From Planctomycetales bacterium (lineage in GTDB: Bacteria; 4484-113): DNA of 64,000 nucleotides. The position numbers and the translations under genes were made by a program. This document shows, piece after piece, positions 57,412 through 64,000 of the stretch (position 1 is the first letter of the stretch; each line of letters begins with the position of its first letter). The notes below the pieces were generated by a model. It was not told where the DNA came from. It did no database searches and worked only from the letters and a program-made list of their open reading frames with translations. The stretch lies in NCBI GenBank assembly GCA_030606285.1, contig JAUWGS010000002.1, forward strand, positions 189,612-253,611. Reading direction: 5' to 3'.

Positions 57412-58398
57412 ATGGAATCAACTACGATCAGGGTGCCTATGGATGTGGAGTACGCGCCGGCGTGGCTGACGTGGGTTGCGGCGACGACGTCGTGCCTGCG
57501 CGCGCTGGGAATCGAATGCGACCAGACGGACGTGGCGGGCTTCAGCGGCTACGCGTTTCACCTGTGCATAAGCCCCGACCTGTGCCCATCCGCGCCGACG
57601 ATGCTCGACTGGGACGCGCTTAACTGGGGCGTGCGGTATCTGGGGCGCAGCACGCTGACGTTTTACGCCGGCCAGTGCCACTCCGAAGGCTACAAAAGCG
57701 AGCTTACGCGCGAGCACTGCCGCACCGCGTTTGAGCTAGCGAAGTCCGAGATTGAAGCGGGCAGGCCGTGCGTTTTGTGGGGCGCATACGTCCCGGAGTT
57801 CGCTGTGTGCGTCGGGGTGGAGGGCGATTCGTACCTCGTTAAGAGCTTCAAGGAAGTTATCAAGCAGGAGCAGCCGCCGATACCGTTTGACGAGATAAAC
57901 GCGCCCGGCGGGGCGTACGTGCTGGCGTTTCCCACTGCTACGGGTCTGAAGCAGTTGCACGCCGACCAGCACGCGGTGCAGCGCGCGGTGGAGATGGCGC
58001 GCACGCCGTCGTCAGATTACGCCTACGGCCCGGCGGCGTACGACCTGTGGGGGGAATCGCTTCGGGCGCACAAGGCGGATGACGGGGGCAACGCCTACAA
58101 TGCCGCGTGCTACGCTGAGGGGCGGCGCTTTGCCAGCGATTTCATTGCGCGGTTGGCGAAGCGGAACGAGTTTGCGGCCGACGAGCTGAACCGCGCTACT
58201 GCGGATTATACGAAAGCCGCCGAGGCGACGGCTCAGGTTGCGAAGCTGTTCCCTTTCCCCGGCGAGTGGGGTAAGAAGGTGGAAGACGACAAGGCTATTG
58301 GTGAAGCCGTGGACGCGCTCAAGGCGGCTAAGGATGCCGAAGGCAGCGCCATAAAGACGCTCACGAAGGTCACCATCATGGACTGGCCCAAGCCGTAG
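57412..58398 (+). CDS. BtrH-like protein (C39-peptidase-like fold)
   Basis: This encodes 328 residues. The N-terminal 170 residues match the BtrH_N/C39-like pattern: a candidate nucleophile Cys28 in ATTSCLRALG, SGYAFHLCIS, LNWGVRYLG, PCVLWGAYVPEFAVCVG with a likely His/Asp-replaced site, and GDSYLVKSF. BtrH transfers an acyl group in butirosin synthesis, and relatives in non-producers are of unknown role. The C-terminal part is helical (ALAKRNEF..., AEATAQVAKLF). I use the ATG at 57412, 9 nt after AGGAGG; an ATG at 57406 overlaps the upstream stop. Co-transcription with the esterase is likely. Confidence 0.65.
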   Translation: MESTTIRVPMDVEYAPAWLTWVAATTSCLRALGIECDQTDVAGFSGYAFHLCISPDLCPSAPTMLDWDALNWGVRYLGRSTLTFYAGQCHSEGYKSELTREHCRTAFELAKSEIEAGRPCVLWGAYVPEFAVCVGVEGDSYLVKSFKEVIKQEQPPIPFDEINAPGGAYVLAFPTATGLKQLHADQHAVQRAVEMARTPSSDYAYGPAAYDLWGESLRAHKADDGGNAYNAACYAEGRRFASDFIARLAKRNEFAADELNRATADYTKAAEATAQVAKLFPFPGEWGKKVEDDKAIGEAVDALKAAKDAEGSAIKTLTKVTIMDWPKP

Positions 58399-58449
58399 AA
58401 TCGGCGCTATCTGAGCCGGATGTGAGACCGGTCATTGGACGGAGCAAAG

Positions 58450-58905
58450 ATGAAAATCGCGCAAGCCTCAGACTGGACGACAAAACCGCTGCCCTCGAAG
58501 CGAGCGAAAATCGCCCTTGAGCGCGCTTTCTCCCCGGAGGAGATGCAACGCATACGAAAAGGGCTTATCCCCGAAGAGATGGAAGACAAGTGGTTCATAT
58601 ATTGGAAGGATGACGCTCTATTCTTCCACCGCAGCTGGACCGGCGTCTGCGTCTATGTCGTGAAGTTCTCGCCGGAAACCGATGCGTGCACTATGATCGA
58701 AGCCGAGGCTAACCGCGATCCTGAGCAATACGGAGAAACCAATGACGAAACAGATGCGAAGCTCATCTCATACCTGATAGATGTGCTTTTGCTGCGTAGG
58801 CTGGCTGATTTCCCCCGTGAGGGAGATTCGCCGGAGCAGCAGGCAGTGATGATGTGGGGCTTCGTTGGCCGGGCTATGCTGGGTCAGCACCCCGAGGACG
58901 AGTGA
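58450..58905 (+). CDS. Conserved hypothetical protein of a widespread uncharacterised family
   Basis: This encodes 151 residues from the ATG at 58450 (GGAG 5 nt upstream). The central block, RAFSPEEMQRIRKGLIPEEM, EDKWFIYWKDDALFFHRSW, TGVCVYVVKF, then AEANRDPEQYGETNDETDA, has the feel of a well-conserved bacterial family whose members keep the EDKWF and HRSWTG motifs. I know no function. It follows the BtrH-like gene by about 50 nt on the same strand. Confidence 0.65.
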   Translation: MKIAQASDWTTKPLPSKRAKIALERAFSPEEMQRIRKGLIPEEMEDKWFIYWKDDALFFHRSWTGVCVYVVKFSPETDACTMIEAEANRDPEQYGETNDETDAKLISYLIDVLLLRRLADFPREGDSPEQQAVMMWGFVGRAMLGQHPEDE

Positions 58906-58967
58906 CTAGCCGAGATTGCAGCACTGTGGCGTCAGGCGTTCACCAACTGCGTCCGGAAGCGCCTCGC

Positions 58968-59252
58968 CTACGGGATCCACAGGCGTGGGTGCAGCGGATG
59001 GTTGGTTTCCCATTGCACCGCGCGCAGGCGGCTCTCCAGCAGGTTGCGCATGCGCGTAAACATCTTCCGTGAAAGCGTCACGCGATGCCCGCAGCGGTAG
59101 CACGCAAGAGACGCGCCGGGCTTGAGCCGGTGCCAGTCGCAGAACTCCACGTGGCCACAACTACCGCAGATAAATCGGAGATAGGGCTTGCCCTCGTGGA
59201 TCGTAAGCTCCAGTTTTAAACCCTTCGTGCCGTTTGTACTTACTCTTTTCAA
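58968..59252 (-). CDS. Zinc-ribbon protein
   Basis: This encodes 94 residues from a TTG start with AGGAGG 9 nt upstream. A central zinc ribbon is formed by CGSCGHVEFCDWH and CYRCGHRVT, giving four Cys as CxxC...CxxC. The N-terminus is beta-rich (LKLELTIHEGKPYLRFI), and a basic helix (RKMFTRMRNLLESRLRAVQ) follows. It is probably a nucleic-acid- or protein-binding small protein. It is convergent with the preceding gene. Confidence 0.65.
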   Translation of the reverse strand: MKRVSTNGTKGLKLELTIHEGKPYLRFICGSCGHVEFCDWHRLKPGASLACYRCGHRVTLSRKMFTRMRNLLESRLRAVQWETNHPLHPRLWIP

Positions 59253-59367
59253 CTTGCTCGGCCTCCTTTGGCCTTACCTCACCCCTTCACTTAATTATAC
59301 CCGCGCGGAGTGCATCGTAACGCGCCAAGGTGGAACTTGCGGGCGGTAAAGGTGTAGAATAGAGCGT

Positions 59368-60054
59368 ATGGCCTGGGGATACTGGATGGGAGTTGTCATC
59401 TTGCTGGTCGCGGCCGCGATGCTCTGGGTCGCGTACCGGATGTGGCGGGCTTCCCGCGACTGGCGGTACAACGCCGTACTGTACGCACAGTTCAGCCGCG
59501 AGCGTGGTGACGCGAGAACGCTTACGCAGCGTTTGGCGATGGGCATCAACCTGCTGTGGATGGGACGGGGAGACGCGGGCGAACTCCTTGCCAGATTCCT
59601 GGAGTGGGCCGTCGACGACCACATCCGGCACGTGGCAGGAGACAGGATCAAGGGACTGCTCGAGGGCGACCCCTGGTTCTTCTTCGAACAGGCCGCTGAG
59701 GCCATCGAAGCGGGTTTCGCTGAAGAAGACGAATTGGCGCTCGAGATGCTGGGCCGGCCGATACGGGACGAGCTGAATGCGATCGCCTCTGAGTGCCTTA
59801 TCTTCGGCGAATGGCCATTCAAGTACTGGCTGGAGCACCGGCCGTCTGGCCTGGAGGAGATCAATCTCGAGCGGGTAAGGCCGGTGGAAGAGATGGAGGA
59901 AGCACCGGCGAAGCCGGAGCCGAAGCCGGAACCTGAAGCTGCGGCGAAGGAGCCGATGGATATCGTGCCGGTGGAGAAGAAGGCAGGCGATGTTGTGCCG
60001 GTGGAAGATGCGCCGATCGAGCCGCTAGCCAAGCTGCCGCCCGATGTGAAGTAA
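59368..60054 (+). CDS. Single-TM protein with helical domain and Pro/Glu-rich tail
   Basis: This encodes 228 residues. An N-terminal TM (YWMGVVILLVAAAMLWVAYRM) is followed by a helical domain of about 130 residues (FSRERGDARTLTQRLAMGIN, GDAGELLARFLEWAVDDHI) and a low-complexity tail with KPEPKPEPE and two DIVPVEKK/DVVPVED repeats. No family is recognised. TAGAAT (59355-59360) lies 7 nt before the ATG with no Shine-Dalgarno site, the leaderless pattern. Confidence 0.6.
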   Translation: MAWGYWMGVVILLVAAAMLWVAYRMWRASRDWRYNAVLYAQFSRERGDARTLTQRLAMGINLLWMGRGDAGELLARFLEWAVDDHIRHVAGDRIKGLLEGDPWFFFEQAAEAIEAGFAEEDELALEMLGRPIRDELNAIASECLIFGEWPFKYWLEHRPSGLEEINLERVRPVEEMEEAPAKPEPKPEPEAAAKEPMDIVPVEKKAGDVVPVEDAPIEPLAKLPPDVK

Positions 60055-60359
60055 GGCAAGGTTAAGCTCGCTGTATCTGCCCGCGCCGACAGCGGTTTGA
60101 ACCCTGGGCATCCACGATGCGGATGTGTTGCGCCGTGGTTATCCAGCGAGGAACTCCCGCCGGCAGAGAAGATTGTGGCAAGCCCGGCTAATCGCGTGCG
60201 CATCCTCTCACGCGCCTAATTCATTAATGATTGGTAGTGAATGCGCTACCGCGTTCATTGCAGCGACTTTCCTAGTAGGGGAATCCCTTATGATGTTTGC
60301 CAACCTCTGTAAGGGATGCTACAATTAGCCTGACGGTAATCCAGGAGGGGGTGGATGGT
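60055..60359. promoter_or_regulatory. Regulatory region of the large PKD gene
   Basis: About 305 nt hold no gene. Near the right end TTGCCA (60297-60302), 17 nt, TACAAT (60320-60325) is a good sigma-70-type promoter. It is straddled by an inverted repeat ATCCCTTA (60283-60290) and TAAGGGAT (60310-60317), the second arm lying in the spacer, so a repressor or activator site is likely. A TCATTAATGA palindrome lies further upstream (about 60222-60231). AGGAGG (60343-60348) is the ribosome site. Confidence 0.65.
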
Positions 60360-63300
60360 GTGAGAGCCATCAGACTGATATTACTGGCTAGTGTTTCGTG
60401 TGTGCTTCTGCTGCTTCTTGCTGCTTCCGGCTGTGGGCGCGGGACAAGGCAAATCCCGACCATTGGTACGCCCGGCGCGATGCAGCGTGCGGAGCAGGCA
60501 ACAGAGTACAACTTCCGGCTGGAGATGCTTGGAAGGGGCGTGTCTGCGCCTCTGGATCTCACATTTGAAGATAGTAGCGGGCAGGTGCTGGTAAGCGTGG
60601 TGGCGCAGGAAGCCACAGCGCTTGAGCAGTTGTTCTTCAATCTGCACTACGATGCCAGCCAATACACGCCGCTGGCGGCGCAGGCGACGGGTGAATGGGT
60701 ATCGCCGGCCGACAGCATTGTGCTGGAGATAATGGACCAGCCGGGCGTGTTCGTCTTCGGCCAGGTACCGATTGCGGGTGCGCCGCTTAAGGGAGTTGCC
60801 CCGCAGGCCGTGCTGGCGGAGGTGTTGTTTAGGGCTGAGCCGTTCGTGGCGGACGGCGCTCGCAGCGCGTCCTCCGTGCCGGTGCATCCATCGGCGCTTG
60901 CGCCGCTTTCGTGGGATCCCAACACGGGCGAGCTTAGCTGGTACTACGTCAACACGGGCGACTACAACCAGAACGGGAAAGTGGGCATATCGGACATCAC
61001 GCCGCTAGCGATCAACTTCACGCAGGCCGGGCAGTTTGCCTTTGACAGTGCGGATTCGATCATTGACGGCGATGACGATGGCGTGATCACGATTGCTGAT
61101 CTGAGTGTCATCGCCTATTACTTCGGCAACCGGGTGGAGGGTTACAACCTCTACTACAGCGAGAATTTTGAGGACGTTCCCTGCAGCTACGAGGAACGGT
61201 CAGTGCTGAAGCCTATAGCGACAATCTCGTTACAGGAAGCAGAGGGTAATCCAGCGACGGAACGTTTGGTGTTTTCGTATATGGAGCCCACGAGGAATCC
61301 GTCGACTGAAGGTTTCTACTGGGTTCGCCCCACGGCGATGAATGTGGATGGAATAGTCGTTGAGGGCATCCGGAGCAACCTGAACGGCGGGAGCCAAAGC
61401 CAACAGCCGCCGCCGGGCCCGGGTGATCCGCCGGATCCCAGGTACAACTTCGTGCCGGTAGCGATGCTGAGATACACCTATGAGGACGACAGCGTTCCGC
61501 TGACGGTGACGTTCGATGCGTCTGAAAGTTACGACGTCGACGGGGAGATTCTCCTCTACGACTGGGACTTTGAGGGCGACGGGATCTACGACGCCTGGGG
61601 CAGCGAGCCGACAATCACGCATGTATATCGCCAGGTAGGGTCGTACGCGCCACTGGTGCGGGTGACGGACAACCTGGGTGCGAGCGGGGTGTTTCAGTCA
61701 CCGCTCTTCGATGCGCCCGAGCCGGCAAATATCCTGCCGACGGCGGACATTGTAGCGACATCACCGAAGGGAGATGTCCCGCTGACAACAGCCTTCCTCG
61801 CCAGCGGCAGTCGTGACATTGACGGCCACATCGTGAAGTATGAATGGGACTGGGAAGGAGACGGAATTTACGACGACGATAGCGGCAACGACCCATCCGT
61901 CATCCAAACGTACGGCAATCCGGGCATCTTCTATCCGACGGTCAGGGTAACGGACAACCGCGGGGGCACGGCTGAAGCCAGCACCGAAATTATCGCCATA
62001 GAAATCCACGTAAACGAGCCACCCATCGCGGACCTGAAGGGCGCCCCCGATCATGGCTATGCGCCACTGCGAGTGGACTTCGACGCCTCCGCCTCTTCCG
62101 ACCCCGACGGTTATATCGTCGCTTACTGGTGGGACTTTGAGGGGGACGACTCGTACGACGAGATGACTACTATCCCCTACAATGACTACATCTATACCAG
62201 TGCCGGGATCTTCGATGTCGAGCTGATGGTGGAGGATGACTACGGGGCATCACGAGTAGATAATTTTCCCGTCAACGTCAACATAAAGGACAACGAATTG
62301 CCGATAGCCGACCTCCAGGCGACGACCCCCACGAACGGCGATTACCCGCTGACGGTTGACTTCGATGCAACCGGCTCCTACGACCCCGACGGCGCCATTG
62401 TGCGCTACGACTACGATTTCAATAGTGACGGCATCTGGGAGGCCTACGACTCAACCGATACTAGCAGATGGACCTACACCAGCGCCGGAATCTTCGACGC
62501 CAAGCTGCGCGTCACCGACAACGTGGGCGCTCAGGCCATAGATATAGTGACCATCACGGTGACTGTGCCGGAAAACATGTCGCCGATTGCAGGCCTCCAG
62601 GCGGCACCCACGGAAGGCGATTACCCGCTAACGGTTGACTTTGATGCAACCGGCTCCTACGACCCCGACGGCGCCATTGTGCGCTACGACTACGATTTCG
62701 ACGACGACGGTATCTGGGAGGCCTACGACTCAGCCGATACCGTGAGCTGGACCTACACCAGCGCCGGAATCTTCGACGCCACGCTGCGCGTCACCGACAA
62801 CGTGGGCGCTCAGGCCATAGATATAGTGACCATCACGGTGACTGTGCCGGAAAATCTGTCGCCGGTAGCGAGCCTCCAGGCGACACCCACGGAAGGCGAT
62901 TACCCGCTAACGGTTGACTTTGATGCAACAGGCTCCTACGACCCCGACGGCGCCATTGTGCGCTACGACTACGATTTCGATAACGACGGCATCTGGGAGG
63001 CCTACGACTCAGCCGATACCGTAAGCTGGACCTACACCGGCGCTGGAACCTTCGATGCCACGCTGCGCGTCACCGATGATCTGGGCGCACAGGCTACAAA
63101 CATAGTAGCCATCACGGTGAATGTGCCAGGCAACATCAACCCGACGGCAAGCGTCGTGGCCAATCCTACTAGTGGCATCACACCACTGGATGTGCAATTC
63201 GATGCCTCCAGTTCCACCGACAGTGACGGCTTCATTGTGCGCTACGACTGGGACTTTGATGGCGATGGCAACTTTGAGCTTTACGATGGCGGAGATTATC

Positions 63301-64000
63301 CCCTACATACGTATAACTTTGCGGGGACCTACGTCGCGAAGGTGAAAGTTACCGATGACGATGGCGCTCAGGCTACAGACACGGTGGAAATCGAGGTGAA
63401 TGTGCCGGGCAACGATCCTCCGACGGCAAGCATCGGTGCCCTTCCTACCTCCGGTTTCATGCCGCTGGATGTGCAGTTCGATGCAACCGGCTCCAGTGAC
63501 CCCGACGGAACCATCGTGCGCTACGACTGGGACTTTGACGGCGATGGCAACTACGAGCTTTACGATGGTGGAGACTATCCCCCACATACGTACACCGTCG
63601 CGGGGACCTACAACGCGAAGGTGAGAGTTACCGACGATGATGGCGCACAGGATAGCGACATGGTGATTATCCAGGTGAATGTGCCGGGCAACATCAATCC
63701 AATTGCAGACGTCGTGGCCAATCCTGAAGAGGGTGACACGCCATTACCAGTGAACTTCAGCGCCTCCGGCTCCTACGACCCCGATGGCGACATTGTGCGC
63801 TACGACTGGGACTTTGACGGCGATGGCTTATACGAGATTTACGATGGTGTAGCTACGCCCACATACACGTACACCGTCGCGGGGGTCTACGACGCCAAGG
63901 TGAGAGTTACTGACGACGACGGCGGTCAGGGCACCGACACGGTGCAAATCACGGTGAATGTGCCGGACAACACCTCGCCGATAGCCGACCTCCAAGCAAA
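60360..64000 (+). CDS. Giant surface lipoprotein with cohesin-like region, dockerin-like repeats and PKD array (3' end outside window)
   Basis: The frame is open from the GTG at 60360 to the window end (over 1210 residues), which is why the ORF track omits it. The signal ends in lipobox LLAASGC. Next is a beta domain to about residue 165 with cohesin-like features (FFNLHYDASQYTPL, VFVFGQVPIAG), then dockerin-like loops (NTGDYNQNGKVGISDITPLA, DGDDDGVITIADLSVIAYYF) and an FN3-like link. From about 61440 at least nine PKD domains follow, each near 93 residues with YDWDFDGDG and VTDDDGAQ motifs. Repeats 4-6 are nearly identical. It is probably a long surface stalk or adhesin. Confidence 0.82.
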   Translation, partial: MRAIRLILLASVSCVLLLLLAASGCGRGTRQIPTIGTPGAMQRAEQATEYNFRLEMLGRGVSAPLDLTFEDSSGQVLVSVVAQEATALEQLFFNLHYDASQYTPLAAQATGEWVSPADSIVLEIMDQPGVFVFGQVPIAGAPLKGVAPQAVLAEVLFRAEPFVADGARSASSVPVHPSALAPLSWDPNTGELSWYYVNTGDYNQNGKVGISDITPLAINFTQAGQFAFDSADSIIDGDDDGVITIADLSVIAYYFGNRVEGYNLYYSENFEDVPCSYEERSVLKPIATISLQEAEGNPATERLVFSYMEPTRNPSTEGFYWVRPTAMNVDGIVVEGIRSNLNGGSQSQQPPPGPGDPPDPRYNFVPVAMLRYTYEDDSVPLTVTFDASESYDVDGEILLYDWDFEGDGIYDAWGSEPTITHVYRQVGSYAPLVRVTDNLGASGVFQSPLFDAPEPANILPTADIVATSPKGDVPLTTAFLASGSRDIDGHIVKYEWDWEGDGIYDDDSGNDPSVIQTYGNPGIFYPTVRVTDNRGGTAEASTEIIAIEIHVNEPPIADLKGAPDHGYAPLRVDFDASASSDPDGYIVAYWWDFEGDDSYDEMTTIPYNDYIYTSAGIFDVELMVEDDYGASRVDNFPVNVNIKDNELPIADLQATTPTNGDYPLTVDFDATGSYDPDGAIVRYDYDFNSDGIWEAYDSTDTSRWTYTSAGIFDAKLRVTDNVGAQAIDIVTITVTVPENMSPIAGLQAAPTEGDYPLTVDFDATGSYDPDGAIVRYDYDFDDDGIWEAYDSADTVSWTYTSAGIFDATLRVTDNVGAQAIDIVTITVTVPENLSPVASLQATPTEGDYPLTVDFDATGSYDPDGAIVRYDYDFDNDGIWEAYDSADTVSWTYTGAGTFDATLRVTDDLGAQATNIVAITVNVPGNINPTASVVANPTSGITPLDVQFDASSSTDSDGFIVRYDWDFDGDGNFELYDGGDYPLHTYNFAGTYVAKVKVTDDDGAQATDTVEIEVNVPGNDPPTASIGALPTSGFMPLDVQFDATGSSDPDGTIVRYDWDFDGDGNYELYDGGDYPPHTYTVAGTYNAKVRVTDDDGAQDSDMVIIQVNVPGNINPIADVVANPEEGDTPLPVNFSASGSYDPDGDIVRYDWDFDGDGLYEIYDGVATPTYTYTVAGVYDAKVRVTDDDGGQGTDTVQITVNVPDNTSPIADLQA
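62298..63990 (+). repeat. Tandem PKD-encoding repeats of about 279 bp
   Basis: The segment GGCGATTACCCGCTAACGG recurs with a spacing of 279 bp at about 62610 and 62889, with a close variant at about 62337. Later units (from about 63129) are more diverged but keep GTGCGCTACGACTGGGACTT. The pattern shows recent unit duplication or gene conversion inside the array. Confidence 0.8.

Noticed and set aside
1-64000. tRNA, rRNA, CRISPR arrays, riboswitches
   Set aside because: Looked for by eye (T-loop GTTCGA contexts, spaced direct repeats, conserved leader structures) and found none that could be supported.

Overview
The window looks like the chromosome of an uncultured, GC-rich, diderm (LPS-bearing) bacterium. 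The diderm call rests on kdsB (Kdo activation), an LptC/LptA-type pair of LPS-transport proteins, and many lipobox signal peptides. The phylum cannot be named from the sequence. Two lineage traits stand out. At least eleven genes start only 6-10 nt after a TANNAT -10 box with no Shine-Dalgarno site, so their mRNAs should be leaderless, while others have normal GGAGG sites. The surface lipoproteins carry dockerin-like NGTVGI.DITP repeats next to PKD domains. No rRNA, tRNA or CRISPR array was seen.

Layout. 1-8.2 kb is an accessory region around one dicarboxylate/glutamate-type symporter. It holds a glycine-rich C-terminal stub, a zinc-ribbon membrane protein, a KTSC protein coupled to an OLD-family ATPase/TOPRIM nuclease, a GIY-YIG-like protein, an excisionase-like regulator with its own promoter, a clipped primase zinc finger, a restriction-endonuclease-like protein, a lipoprotein, and a DUF433 antitoxin with an unfamiliar partner. 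8.2-13.5 kb holds two large secreted paralogues sharing an undescribed EPWH...RLYG module, with a coiled-coil secreted protein between them. 13.6-28.7 kb is mostly core: clpX, a LexA-like S24 repressor, a REC-GAF-PAS-PAS-GGDEF-EAL protein, cdsA, small membrane/TPR proteins, kdsB, two MacB/FtsX-like permeases, a histone-H1-like protein, a possible FtsB/DivIC-like protein, purine nucleoside phosphorylase, a glycosyltransferase and a CPBP protease.

28.7-45.4 kb is envelope and surface: three tiny Cys-rich membrane proteins, a PKD/lectin-like lipoprotein, a cysteine hydrolase, hicAB, oversized lptC/lptA, an AT-richer group of lipoproteins, a Cys/Met-metabolism PLP enzyme, a 988-residue PKD lipoprotein and an internally duplicated lipoprotein. 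45.4-50.1 kb is phage and decay debris: a second HicAB-like pair with a frameshifted toxin, flanked by a duplicated terminase 3' end, then the terminase large subunit, an ORF carrying in-frame intergenic repeats, and a broken SBBP propeller gene. 50.1-60.1 kb returns to chromosomal genes: amidohydrolase, RHH/MazF, an HD-GYP response regulator, an M48 protease, an esterase, a BtrH-like protein and small conserved proteins. From 60.36 kb to the window end runs an open lipoprotein gene with a cohesin-like region, dockerin-like repeats and at least nine PKD repeats.

Palindromic intergenic repeats (CCAGGGCTTTAGCCCTGG type, GGGCTAACCAGCCC type and GTAGGGCGGGG type) recur through the window. They sometimes supply stop codons or coding sequence. 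Three independent single-base disruptions (GIY-YIG tail, HicA, SBBP) are either real decay or assembly errors. Long antisense ORFs on the complement of GC-rich genes were treated as shadows.
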